Positions 8,711 through 16,323 of a DNA stretch of 64,000 nucleotides are shown one piece after another. Each line of letters opens with the position of its first letter. Positions within the stretch are counted from its first letter, which is position 1. The notes below the pieces were generated by a model. It saw nothing but the letters and a program-made list of their open reading frames with translations. It ran no database searches and was not told the DNA's origin. The position numbers were made by a program, and so were the translations under genes. Source of the stretch: Kribbella sp. ALI-6-A (GTDB lineage Bacteria > Actinomycetota > Actinomycetes > Propionibacteriales > Kribbellaceae); NCBI RefSeq assembly GCF_001984195.1, contig NZ_MTQN01000012.1, positions 2,046,001 through 2,110,000 on the forward strand. Direction: 5' to 3'.

Positions 8711-9691
8711 TCAAGCCATCGCCGTGGCCCGGCTGGGATTCAGCCCCATCGCGGTGGTTGCCGCGAGCAACAATGGCGCGCTCGCCTCGATCGCCCGGTC
8801 CCGGCCGGCGGCCAGCAGCGCGTCGACCGTCGCGGGATCCGATGCCAGTACGGCGTACTCGCGCTGCAGCGGCTCGATCACGCTCAGCACGGCGTCGGCC
8901 ACGTCGGTCTTCAGCTCGCCGTAGCTTTGGTAGCCCTTGGCAAGCTCTTCCGGATCGCCGTCGACGCAGGCGGCGAGGATCTCCAGCAGGTTCGTCACCC
9001 CCGGCTTGCGGTCGGGGTCGTGGCGCACCACGTTCTCGGAGTCGGTTTTCGCCTTCATCACCTGCCGGCGGATCACGTCCGGCGGGTCGAGCAGCCGGAT
9101 CGTGCCGATCGCGTCGTCGACGTCGGACTTGCTCATCTTCGCCGTCGGCGTCTGCAGGTCCTTGATCCGGGTCGCGTACGCCGCCTTCGCCAGCTCCGGC
9201 ACGACGAACGTCTCGCCGTACTCGCGGTTGAACCGGATCGCGACGTCCCGGGCCAGCTCGACGTGCTGGTCCTGGTCGTCACCGACCGGCACCCGGTCCG
9301 TGCCGTAGAGCAGGATGTCGGCGGCCATCAGGCACGGATAGGTGAACAAGGACACCCGCGTCATCGGTTTGTCCTTGCCTTTCTCCTTGTACTGGATCAT
9401 CCGGGACAGCTCCCCGACGTACGAGGTGCACTCGAGCAGGTAGCCGAGCTGGACGTGCGCCGGGACCTCCGACTGGATGAAGACCGTGCCGGGCGGTGAT
9501 CCCGCCGCGAGCATCAGCGTCGCCGTCTCCCGGGTCAGCTCCGCGAGCCGGCGGGGTACGTGCCGCATCGTCATCGCGTGCAGGTTCGCGACGAAGTAGA
9601 AGCCGTTTGGATCCGTGAACCGCCGCAGCGCGCCCAGGTGGTTGCCGAGCGTCAGCCGGCCGGTCGGCATGATTCCCGATACCGAAGTCAT
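8711..9691 (-). CDS. trpS: Tryptophanyl-tRNA synthetase behind a Trp attenuator
   Basis: A 326-residue class I TrpRS. The HIGH-type motif is PTGRLTLGNHLGA and the KMSKS loop is AKMSKSDVDD. Conserved FIQSEVPAHVQ and VGDDQDQHVEL are present. The ATG at 9691 follows AGAGGACG; the longer frame continues into the terminator and is not translated. Upstream lies a leader peptide with tandem Trp codons and a strong terminator. In Streptomyces coelicolor an auxiliary, antibiotic-resistant TrpRS is controlled in just this way, so this may be that paralogue. The residue before PTG is Met rather than the usual Gln. Confidence 0.97.
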   Translation of the reverse strand: MTSVSGIMPTGRLTLGNHLGALRRFTDPNGFYFVANLHAMTMRHVPRRLAELTRETATLMLAAGSPPGTVFIQSEVPAHVQLGYLLECTSYVGELSRMIQYKEKGKDKPMTRVSLFTYPCLMAADILLYGTDRVPVGDDQDQHVELARDVAIRFNREYGETFVVPELAKAAYATRIKDLQTPTAKMSKSDVDDAIGTIRLLDPPDVIRRQVMKAKTDSENVVRHDPDRKPGVTNLLEILAACVDGDPEELAKGYQSYGELKTDVADAVLSVIEPLQREYAVLASDPATVDALLAAGRDRAIEASAPLLLAATTAMGLNPSRATAMA

Positions 9692-9740
9692 CTGTGTTCG
9701 TCCTCTTCTGTGGGGTGGAGACGCCACCCCGTCCGAGGGC

Positions 9741-9771
9741 AAACAAAAAGGCCGCCTCGGCGAGGCGGCCT
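9741..9771 (-). terminator. Attenuator terminator of trpS
   Basis: On the minus strand AGGCCGCCTC, a 3-base loop and GAGGCGGCCT form a perfect 10-bp stem followed by TTTTTGTTT, a textbook intrinsic terminator. It lies between the Trp leader peptide and the trpS start, so it must be overcome for trpS to be expressed. Confidence 0.93.
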
Positions 9772-9792
9772 CTGGATGCGTGTGAACGCTGG

Positions 9793-9813
9793 GGGTCCGC
9801 CGTCAGGCGGCCC
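9793..9813 (-). promoter_or_regulatory. Pause hairpin (arms 1:2) of the trpS attenuator
   Basis: On the minus strand GGGCCGCC-TGAC-GGCGGACCC forms a hairpin whose 5' arm overlaps the second Trp codon and the stop of the leader peptide. Its 3' arm (GGCGG) can instead pair with CCGCC in the first arm of the terminator. A ribosome stalled on the Trp codons would cover arm 1, free arm 2 and so prevent termination. Pairing is read by eye, not folded. Confidence 0.75.
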
Positions 9814-9841
9814 ACCACTGCTGCAAGGTCAGCTTGTTCAC
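9803..9841 (-). CDS. Trp leader peptide MNKLTLQQWWAA
   Basis: A 12-codon frame on the minus strand, GTG start to TGA, encoding MNKLTLQQWWAA with two adjacent Trp codons (9812-9817). Upstream in-frame ATGs at 9847 and 9853 would give 14 or 16 residues. No Shine-Dalgarno is seen. The GTG lies 7 bases after the -10 hexamer TATGCT, the spacing seen at other leaderless genes here, so a leaderless start at this GTG is preferred. It senses charged tRNA-Trp for the trpS attenuator. Confidence 0.85.
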   Translation of the reverse strand: MNKLTLQQWWAA

Positions 9842-9848
9842 AGGCATC

Positions 9849-9877
9849 AGCATAGATCAGGAGAACATCTCGGCCAA
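9849..9877 (-). promoter_or_regulatory. Promoter of the trpS leader
   Basis: On the minus strand TTGGCC, a 17-base spacer and TATGCT form a plausible sigma-70 type promoter. It sits over the stop codon and last codons of the upstream S9 peptidase gene, so trpS has its own start within the end of its neighbour. Predicted transcription starts at the leader GTG. Confidence 0.6.
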
Positions 9878-11980
9878 CAGTTCCGGGCCGATGACGATCG
9901 GCTCGGGACGGTAGCCGGGCGGCTGCTCACCCTTCACCTCGCGGACCAGGAAGTCCCAGCAGCGTCCGCGGACGTAGGCCAGACAGTCGATGAAGGTGTG
10001 CTCGGCGCCGGGCACGAGCAGCAGCTCGAAGTCCTTGTTGGCGGCGACCAGCCGGTCGGCCAGTCGCAGCGTGTGGTCCGGGTGGACCTGGTCGTCGAGC
10101 TCGCCGTGGCCGAGCAGCAGCTTGCCCACCAGCCGGTCCGCGAGGTCGACGTTGGAGGTCCGGGCCCACGTCGCGGGGTCGCCGGCGCCGTCGTAGGCCT
10201 CCACGAAGCCCGGGTTGAAGTGACGGGCGTCGTGCGAGCCGGACAGCGCGACTCCGGCCTTGTAGACCTCGGGGAAGTCCAGCATCGCCCGCGCCGCGGC
10301 GAAGCCGCCGCCGGAGTGGCCGAAGACACCCACCCGGTCCAGATCCATCCACGGCCGGGTCTCGGCCAGTTGCCGCAGCGCGGCGACGTGGTCCTCCAGG
10401 TTGCCCGCGTCGGCCAACCGGCCGTACGAGGCGTCGTGGAACGACTTGCTGCGCCCCGGCGTGCCCCGCCCGTCCAGCGCGACCACGACGAACCCCAGCG
10501 CGGCGAGCGGTTCGGCGTCCAGGCCCATGCCGCCCGGGTCGAAGCACGGTGCGACCCGAGCGACCTGCGGACCGGGATAGACGTTGTCCACCACCGCGTA
10601 CCGCTCGGCGGCGTCGAACCCGCGCGGCCGGTACAGCACGCCGTAGATGTCGGTCACGCCGTCGGCCGCCTTGACGCGGAAGCGTTCCGGCGCCGTCCAG
10701 CCGGTGGCGACGAGCTTGCTGATGTCGGCCCGCTCCAGCTCGACCAGCACCCGCCCGTCCCAGTCCCGCACGCTGGTCACCGGCGGGGTGTCGACGGTGG
10801 AGGCGGAGTCGATGAAGTACTGCTGGCTGGGCGAGACCGTGACGACGTGGTCCAGTTCGTCGTCGGTGAGCTTGGTGAAGCCGGTGCCGTCCAGGTTGAC
10901 CCGGCAGACCGTACGCCGGTACGGATCCTCGTCGACCAGACCCGACGCCGTGAAGTACACGACCCGTGCGGCCTCGTCGACGCGCAGGATCTGCCGCACC
11001 GCCCACTGCCCGGAGGTGACCTGCCCGAGCAGCTCGCCGGTGTGCAGGTCGTACCGGTACAGGTGACCCCAGTCGTCCCGCTGGGAGTACCACAGCACCT
11101 CGTCGGCCAGCACCTGCACGATCGGCGGCTCGAAGACGAACTGGTTGGGCTCGACGCGGGTGTCACCGGTCTCGCTGAGCACTGTGGTGACCTCGCCCGT
11201 GGCCGGATCGAGCCGGTGCAGGGTGAGGGTGTGGAGATCGCGCGGCCGGTCGAGGTAGTAGACGGCCGAGCCGTCCGCGGCCCACCAGGCCCACTTGAGC
11301 GCGATCGGCGACAGGTTCGGCATCAGCAACGGCTCGGCCTGCGCCCGTACGACGGTGCCCTCGGCAACGTTCAGGACGACCAGCTCGGCGCGCGGCAGGT
11401 TCTCGTCCCCGGCGTAGGCGTACCGCTGGGTGTGCAGCACGGGAGCGCTGCCATCGGCGGGCCGGGCCTCGACGAGGTGGGTCTGCCGCACGGCACGCTC
11501 GTCGGTGCGATGGGCCAGCACCTTCTTCGAGTCGGGCGACCAGGCCACCGTCGGCGGCAGGTAGGGCAGGCCGATCTTGCGCAGCAGCGTGCCGTTGCCC
11601 GTCGCGGCCGGGCCGGTGCCGTACTGGTAGTCGGCCTCGCCGTCGGTGGTCAGCGCCCACTCGGTGCCGTCCGTCAACGAGCACGCCCACAGGTTGTGCC
11701 CTCGCTGGGAGACGGCGAACTTGTTGTCGGGTGACGGCACGTCCAGCGGATTGGCCGGCGGCGTGAACGCGGGCGGCTCGGTGAGCGGCTCGCTGGTGCC
11801 CCTCGCCGGGTCGACCATGACCATCCGGTGCGCGGTGCCGTCGTTCACGGCGTACCAGAAGCGGGCGCCGTCGTCGATCCACTGCGGCCGGACCCGGTCA
11901 CCGACGACCAGCTCGCCAGGGCGGGCGGGACGGCGGAGGAGCTGCTCGGCGGCTTGGTAGTCCTGCGGGGTGGTGGTCAT
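9857..11980 (-). CDS. S9 family peptidase (DPP IV / prolyl oligopeptidase type)
   Basis: 707 residues: an N-terminal beta-propeller of the dipeptidyl peptidase IV type (repeated blades such as VAWSPDSKKVLAHRTDE) and a C-terminal alpha/beta hydrolase domain. The catalytic Ser is in VGVFGHSGGGFAAAR, the Asp in GELDDQVHP and the His in PGAEHTFID. It cleaves short peptides, often after proline. There is no signal peptide, so it is cytoplasmic. The ATG at 11980 follows AAAGGAC; the longer frame adds an improbable Arg-rich N-terminus. The trpS promoter lies in its 3' end. Confidence 0.93.
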   Translation of the reverse strand: MTTTPQDYQAAEQLLRRPARPGELVVGDRVRPQWIDDGARFWYAVNDGTAHRMVMVDPARGTSEPLTEPPAFTPPANPLDVPSPDNKFAVSQRGHNLWACSLTDGTEWALTTDGEADYQYGTGPAATGNGTLLRKIGLPYLPPTVAWSPDSKKVLAHRTDERAVRQTHLVEARPADGSAPVLHTQRYAYAGDENLPRAELVVLNVAEGTVVRAQAEPLLMPNLSPIALKWAWWAADGSAVYYLDRPRDLHTLTLHRLDPATGEVTTVLSETGDTRVEPNQFVFEPPIVQVLADEVLWYSQRDDWGHLYRYDLHTGELLGQVTSGQWAVRQILRVDEAARVVYFTASGLVDEDPYRRTVCRVNLDGTGFTKLTDDELDHVVTVSPSQQYFIDSASTVDTPPVTSVRDWDGRVLVELERADISKLVATGWTAPERFRVKAADGVTDIYGVLYRPRGFDAAERYAVVDNVYPGPQVARVAPCFDPGGMGLDAEPLAALGFVVVALDGRGTPGRSKSFHDASYGRLADAGNLEDHVAALRQLAETRPWMDLDRVGVFGHSGGGFAAARAMLDFPEVYKAGVALSGSHDARHFNPGFVEAYDGAGDPATWARTSNVDLADRLVGKLLLGHGELDDQVHPDHTLRLADRLVAANKDFELLLVPGAEHTFIDCLAYVRGRCWDFLVREVKGEQPPGYRPEPIVIGPELLAEMFS

Positions 11981-12029
11981 GACTGTGTCCTTTACCGGTG
12001 GCGGGTTGCGGTCGAGACGGCCTGACGGC

Positions 12030-12695
12030 TCAGAGGCTGCGAGCGGTGATGTCGCCCTGGGTCGTGGTCGCACGGATGGTCAGCTCCGGGCTGCTGTCGG
12101 CGTTCTTCAGCGTGTTGTTGATCCGGCCGACGGTGGTGCCGGCGTCGAGCGTCGCGGAGACTCCCGCGGCGGCGTCGACGGTGATGTTGCCGGCCTGGGT
12201 GGTCAGGGTGAGAGCGCCGCGGTGGGCCTCGGCGATGGTGATGTCGCCCTGGGCGGTGGTGATCTCGGCCGGGCCGTTGAGCCGGCCGATCGCGATGTCG
12301 CCGGCCTGCGTGGTGACCTGTACGCCGGTGGCTTCGTCGATCTTGGCCGGGCCGTGAGCGCCGTCGAGGGTGATGTCGCCGAAGCGTCCGACGGCGCGGA
12401 AGTCGGCGCTGGCGGCCTTCACCTGAACGGCGGAGCCGGCCGGCAGCTGGACGGTGATCTCGAGCGAGCCGCTGCTGCCGAGGATCTGGTTCTTGCCCTT
12501 GGCCTCGATGCGCAGGACGCCGTCGGCGTAGCTGACCGTGGTCTGCTCGGCGATCTTCACGTCGCGGCTCTTGCCGGCGTCGGCCGGCCGGACCTCGACG
12601 GTGGCGTCGGCGCGCTCGGCGGCGATGAGCTGCACGCGGCCGGCCGGGATGTCGACGACGGTGGTGATCGGGGCGGTGGTGGCGAAGGTCTGCAC
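12030..12695 (-). CDS. DUF4097-type beta-helix protein
   Basis: 221 residues of short repeating beta strands (VQVTTQAGDIAIGRLNGPAE, ITTAQGDITIAEAHRGALT, LTTQAGNITVDAAAG), the pattern of DUF4097 / putative adhesin right-handed beta-helix proteins. It has no signal peptide or membrane helix. The start is GTG at 12695 after AGGAG; the longer frame begins inside the operator array. The regulator gene at 12927 is divergent across a region full of GTTGC/GCAAC half-sites, so it probably controls this gene. Molecular function unknown. Confidence 0.8.
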   Translation of the reverse strand: MQTFATTAPITTVVDIPAGRVQLIAAERADATVEVRPADAGKSRDVKIAEQTTVSYADGVLRIEAKGKNQILGSSGSLEITVQLPAGSAVQVKAASADFRAVGRFGDITLDGAHGPAKIDEATGVQVTTQAGDIAIGRLNGPAEITTAQGDITIAEAHRGALTLTTQAGNITVDAAAGVSATLDAGTTVGRINNTLKNADSSPELTIRATTTQGDITARSL

Positions 12696-12744
12696 GGTGT
12701 GCTCCTGAGCTGTGGCGTTGGTGTTTCTGATATCGCAAAAGCTA

Positions 12745-12870
12745 CGTTGCGTTCGCGAATTGCGCAACGACAATGTTGCGTTGTCTTCGTATCTGCGCAG
12801 GTCAAACGCCAATAATCGTTGCAACAGTTCAGAATCTAATGCAACAAGGCAAGGGTTGATCGTTGCATTG
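12745..12870. promoter_or_regulatory. Array of GTTGC/GCAAC inverted half-sites between divergent genes
   Basis: Six half-sites lie in 126 bases: CGTTGCG 12745, CGCAACG 12763, GTTGCG 12775, CGTTGCAAC 12817, AATGCAAC 12838 and GTTGCATT 12862. The first two and the last two form inverted pairs, and GTTGCAAC at 12818-12825 is itself palindromic. This is a strong candidate operator for the divergent regulator at 12927, controlling itself and the DUF4097 gene. Confidence 0.65.
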
Positions 12871-12926
12871 GATGCGCGGTGAACGCTATGCTCGGCAGAT
12901 CAGCCGCGAGTGAAGGGAGATTGGCG

Positions 12927-13724
12927 ATGCCGGGAGGCAGATTGACCCAGCAGGACCGCGCGCAGATCGCGCTCGGCCTGGCCGACGGGCTCGCCTATGC
13001 CGAGATCGCCCGGCGGCTGGACCGGCCCACCTCGACCATCACGCGGGAGGTGATGCGCAACGGCGGCCCGACCGGCTATCGCGCCGACCTGGCCCACCGT
13101 GCCACCGAACGTCGCGCTCACCAGCGCCGGCAGCCCGCTGCCCGGAGCGTCCAGGCGCCACCGGTCGCGCCCGGGCGGGATCCCGAGGCCGTCCGGGAAT
13201 ACGAGGAGGCCTTCACCGACCTGATGATGGCGCAGGGCGTGCCCAGGATGATGGCGCGCGTGCTGACCAGCCTGCTCACCACCGACGCCGGCAGCCTCAC
13301 CGCCGCCGAACTGGTCCAGCGCCTCCAGGTCAGCCCGGCGTCCATCTCCAAAGCCTGTGCGTTCCTGGAGAGTCAGGGCTTGATCCGCCGGGAACGCGAC
13401 GACCGCCGCCGGGAACGCTACGTCGTCGACAACGACGTCTGGTACCAGTCGATGACCGCCGCGGCCCGGACTCACGCGGTGATGGCCGAGACCGCCCGCC
13501 GCGGCGTCGATGTGTTGGGTCGGCAGAGCCCCGCGGCGCTCCGGCTGGAGAACATCGCCCGGTTCATGGAGTTCGTGGGCGAAAGCATCACCCGCGCCGC
13601 GGCGCAGGCCCGCGACCTGCTCGCGGAAGCACCCGCGAGCGCCCCGGGAGCGTCCGCGAGCGCCCCGGAAGCGTCCGCGGATGCCCCGGATGCCCCGAAA
13701 GCGCCGGCGGCGAACCACCGATAG
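12927..13724 (+). CDS. Transcriptional regulator with two HTH regions (HTH_38-like plus MarR/GbsR-like)
   Basis: 265 residues. Residues 5-60 (LTQQDRAQIALGLADGLAYA, then EIARRLDRPTSTITREV) resemble the HTH of IS30-type transposases. Residues about 95-215 form a winged helix of MarR/GbsR type (AAELVQRLQVSPASISKACA, then LESQGLIRRERDDRRRERY). The tail from residue 235 is an Ala/Pro/Ser repeat (APGASASAPEASADAPDAP). The ATG at 12927 follows AGGGAGA; an upstream ATG at 12879 lies in the operator region. The paired gene is the divergent DUF4097 protein. Confidence 0.85.
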   Translation: MPGGRLTQQDRAQIALGLADGLAYAEIARRLDRPTSTITREVMRNGGPTGYRADLAHRATERRAHQRRQPAARSVQAPPVAPGRDPEAVREYEEAFTDLMMAQGVPRMMARVLTSLLTTDAGSLTAAELVQRLQVSPASISKACAFLESQGLIRRERDDRRRERYVVDNDVWYQSMTAAARTHAVMAETARRGVDVLGRQSPAALRLENIARFMEFVGESITRAAAQARDLLAEAPASAPGASASAPEASADAPDAPKAPAANHR

Positions 13725-13795
13725 CCTTGCTTTCCTGGTATCCAGTATTCGAAGGACCATGGGCATGTCCGCCGTCGCGCCGCTAAGGTCGGGGC

Positions 13796-14971
13796 ATGAG
13801 TGGTGAGGCGTTGCTGGTGTTCGACGAGGGCCTGACGGCGTACGACTTCGGGCACGGGCATCCGATGAGTCCGGTCCGGGTGGAGCTGACCGTGAAGCTG
13901 GCGCGGGAGCTGGGGGTGCTGGACCAACTGAAGGTGGTCCCGGCGCCGACGGCCGACGACGCGTTGCTGGAGACCGTGCACACGGCGGAGTACATCGCGG
14001 CGGTGAAGCGGGCCGGCCAGGATCCCGACGTACCGGATCTCGTGCACGGGCTCGGCACCGACGACACCTACTGCTTCCGCGGCATGCACGAGGCGTCGGC
14101 CCACGTGGCGGGCGCGTCGGTCGAGGCGGCCCGGGCGGTCTGGGAGGGCGAGGCGCTGCACGCCGCGAACATCGCCGGCGGCCTGCACCACGCCATGCGC
14201 GCGCAGGCAAGCGGCTTCTGTGTCTACAACGACCCCGCGATCGCGATCCAGTGGCTGCTCGACCACGGCGCCGAACGGGTCGCGTACGTCGACGTCGATG
14301 TGCACCACGGCGACGGCGTCCAGTCGGTCTTCTACAACGACCCGCGGGTTCTCACCGTGAGCCTGCACGAGTCCCCGACCACCCTCTTCCCCGGCACCGG
14401 TACGGCGGGGGAGACCGGCGGCCCGGGCGCCGAGGGGATGTCGGTCAACATCCCGCTTCCGCCGGGCACCGGTGACGCCGGCTGGCTGCGGGCGTTCCAC
14501 GCGATCGTTCCCGACGTGGTGCGGGCCTTCCGGCCCGACGTCCTGGTGACCCAGCACGGCTGTGACTCGCACGTCGAGGACCCGCTCGCGCACCTGACCA
14601 AAACCGTCGACGGCCAGCGCGCGGCGTACGCGGCGCTGCACGACCTGGCGCACGAGGTGTGCGGCGGCAAGTGGGTCGCGACCGGAGGTGGCGGCTACGC
14701 GATCATCGAGGTCGTCCCGCGCGCGTGGACCCATCTGCTGGCGATCGTCGCGGGGCACCCGATCGAGCCCACCACCGCGGTCCCGGAGTCGTGGCGCGAG
14801 GAGATCAAGATCCGGTTCTCCCGGTTCGCGCCGACCCGGATGACCGACGGCAACGACGGCTCGTACGTCGACTGGTCCACCGGGTACAACCCCGACAACT
14901 GGCTGGACCGCTCGATCAAGGCGACCCGGGACGCGTCGTTCCCGCTGCTCGGCCTCGATCCGACGTACTGA
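13796..14971 (+). CDS. acuC: Acetoin utilization protein AcuC (class I histone-deacetylase fold)
   Basis: 391 residues, with the AcuC N-terminus (DFGHGHPMSPVRVELTVKL) and the Zn-dependent deacetylase signatures AGGLHHAMRAQASGFCVYND, YVDVDVHHGDGVQ, LHESPTTLFPGTG and TQHGCDSHVEDPL. AcuC deacetylates lysines, for example on acetyl-CoA synthetase. The ATG is 6 bases after a -10 hexamer TAAGGT (13784-13789) and lacks a ribosome binding site, so it is probably leaderless. It stands alone; no acetyl-CoA synthetase or GNAT partner is adjacent. Confidence 0.93.
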   Translation: MSGEALLVFDEGLTAYDFGHGHPMSPVRVELTVKLARELGVLDQLKVVPAPTADDALLETVHTAEYIAAVKRAGQDPDVPDLVHGLGTDDTYCFRGMHEASAHVAGASVEAARAVWEGEALHAANIAGGLHHAMRAQASGFCVYNDPAIAIQWLLDHGAERVAYVDVDVHHGDGVQSVFYNDPRVLTVSLHESPTTLFPGTGTAGETGGPGAEGMSVNIPLPPGTGDAGWLRAFHAIVPDVVRAFRPDVLVTQHGCDSHVEDPLAHLTKTVDGQRAAYAALHDLAHEVCGGKWVATGGGGYAIIEVVPRAWTHLLAIVAGHPIEPTTAVPESWREEIKIRFSRFAPTRMTDGNDGSYVDWSTGYNPDNWLDRSIKATRDASFPLLGLDPTY

Positions 14972-15104
14972 GCCGGCCCGGGGCGAGTCACACCAGACAC
15001 CCTCTTTCCCATTCGTACCATCAGCCACTACCCTCGGTTCATGCACGGGCGGAGGTGCCGGAGGGGAAGCCGGCGCACGATCCGTGCTGGAAGTGCGGTG
15101 CGTT

Positions 15105-15320
15105 ATGGCATCAAAGAAGTCCGGCGGTGAGCAGCCGCTTGCCGAGGTGAAGTTCCTGACCGTGGCTGAAGTCGCCACGGCCATGCGCGTGTCCAAGATG
15201 ACGGTGTACCGGTTGGTGCACTCCGGCGAGCTGCCCGCGGTGCGGGTGGGTCGGTCGTTCCGGGTGTCGGAGGACGCGGTGCACGACTACCTCAAGGGCG
15301 CCTTCTTCCAGGCCGGATAA
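15105..15320 (+). CDS. Small MerR-like/excisionase-type HTH protein (Rv0500A-like)
   Basis: 71 residues, almost entirely a winged HTH: FLTVAEVATAMRVSKMTVYR, then LVHSGELPAVRVGRSFRVSE and DAVHDYLKGAF. This is the BldC/excisionase-like family. In mycobacteria the equivalent gene (Rv0500A) lies between proC and the tiny bS22 gene, the same order as here apart from the inserted block. GGAAG precedes the ATG at 15105; an in-frame ATG at 15084 is less likely. A strong hairpin follows the stop. Confidence 0.9.
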   Translation: MASKKSGGEQPLAEVKFLTVAEVATAMRVSKMTVYRLVHSGELPAVRVGRSFRVSEDAVHDYLKGAFFQAG

Positions 15321-15332
15321 CCACGAGAAGCA

Positions 15333-15366
15333 CAGCGGCCGGAATCCCCGCGGGGACCGGCCGCTG
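15333..15366. terminator. Hairpin between convergent genes
   Basis: CAGCGGCCGG (15333-15342) pairs perfectly with CCGGCCGCTG (15357-15366) around a GC-rich loop that itself holds CCCCGCGGGG. It lies between the stop codons of the HTH gene and the convergent hydrolase, so it can serve both directions. There is no U-tract. Confidence 0.65.
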
Positions 15367-15380
15367 CGCCGTGCCCGGAC

Positions 15381-16256
15381 TCAGCGCGTCAGCAGGTCCC
15401 GCAGCACCTTGGCGATCTCGGCCGGCGCTTCCTCGGCCATGAAGTGGCCGCTGGTCGTGGTGGTGTGCTCGAGGTCCGGCGCCCAGGCGCGCCAGCGGGC
15501 GGCGGCGTCGAAACCGAGCGCGCTGCCCCAGTCCTGCTGGACGACCGACACCGGCATCGCCAGCTTGCGGCCGGCCGCCAGATCCTCCTCGTCGTGCCGT
15601 ACGTCGACGCCCGCGCTCGCCCGGTAGTCCGCGACGATCGACGGTACGGCGTCCCGGCACGCGTCCAGGTACGCCCTGCGGACGTCCGCGGGGATCGCCG
15701 ACGGGTCCTTCACCCACAGGTCGAGGAAGTAGCCGAAGAACGCGTCCGAGCTCGCGGCGATCATCGTCTCCGCGAGACCGGGTGGCTGCGCCATCAGGTA
15801 CAGGTGGAACCCGATGGCGGCGCTCGTGCCCTGCATCACCGACCACATGTCCAGCGTCGGCAGCACGTCCAGGCTGGCCAGGTGGGTGACCGCGTCCGGA
15901 TGGTCGAGCCCGGCCCGGAACGCGACCAGCGCACCCCGGTCGTGGCCCGCGAGCGCGAACCGGTCGTGGCCGAGCTCCCGCGCCAAGGTGACGATGTCGG
16001 CGGCCATCGTGCGCTTGGAGTAGGTGTTCTCGTCGAGCTCGGCCGGCTTGTCGCTGGCGCCGTACCCGCGCAGGTCGGGGCAGATCACCGTGTGGTCGGC
16101 GGCGAGGTCGGCGGCGACGTGCCGCCACATCAGGTGGGTCTGCGGGAAGCCGTGCAGCAGCACGATCGGGCTCCCGCTGCCGCCGATCGCCGCGGTCAGC
16201 GTGACCCCGTCGGCGACGGTGACCCGGTGGTAGTCGAATCCTGCGATGGTGCTCAT
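15381..16256 (-). CDS. Alpha/beta hydrolase of the haloacetate dehalogenase / epoxide hydrolase type
   Basis: 291 residues. The oxyanion motif is LLHGFPQTHLMW and DLRGYGASDKP follows. The nucleophile is Asp in ALAGHDRGALVAFRAG, as in fluoroacetate dehalogenases and soluble epoxide hydrolases rather than serine esterases. The catalytic His is in TSGHFMAEEAP, and a Trp lies in QQDWGSALGFD. Substrate unknown. The start at 16256 follows AAAGG. It is divergent from a BTAD regulator with only 67 bases between starts, so that regulator probably controls it. Confidence 0.9.
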   Translation of the reverse strand: MSTIAGFDYHRVTVADGVTLTAAIGGSGSPIVLLHGFPQTHLMWRHVAADLAADHTVICPDLRGYGASDKPAELDENTYSKRTMAADIVTLARELGHDRFALAGHDRGALVAFRAGLDHPDAVTHLASLDVLPTLDMWSVMQGTSAAIGFHLYLMAQPPGLAETMIAASSDAFFGYFLDLWVKDPSAIPADVRRAYLDACRDAVPSIVADYRASAGVDVRHDEEDLAAGRKLAMPVSVVQQDWGSALGFDAAARWRAWAPDLEHTTTTSGHFMAEEAPAEIAKVLRDLLTR

Positions 16257-16323
16257 CGGTGGTGCCTTTCTGGCAGCTGGTTTCCGGTACGCCGCCAGCC
16301 TGGCGCGCGCGGATGAGCATTCG

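Noticed and set aside
12927-13110. Possible IS30-type transposase fragment
   Set aside because: The HTH_38-like start is followed by a complete winged-helix regulator, with no DDE domain and no terminal inverted repeats.
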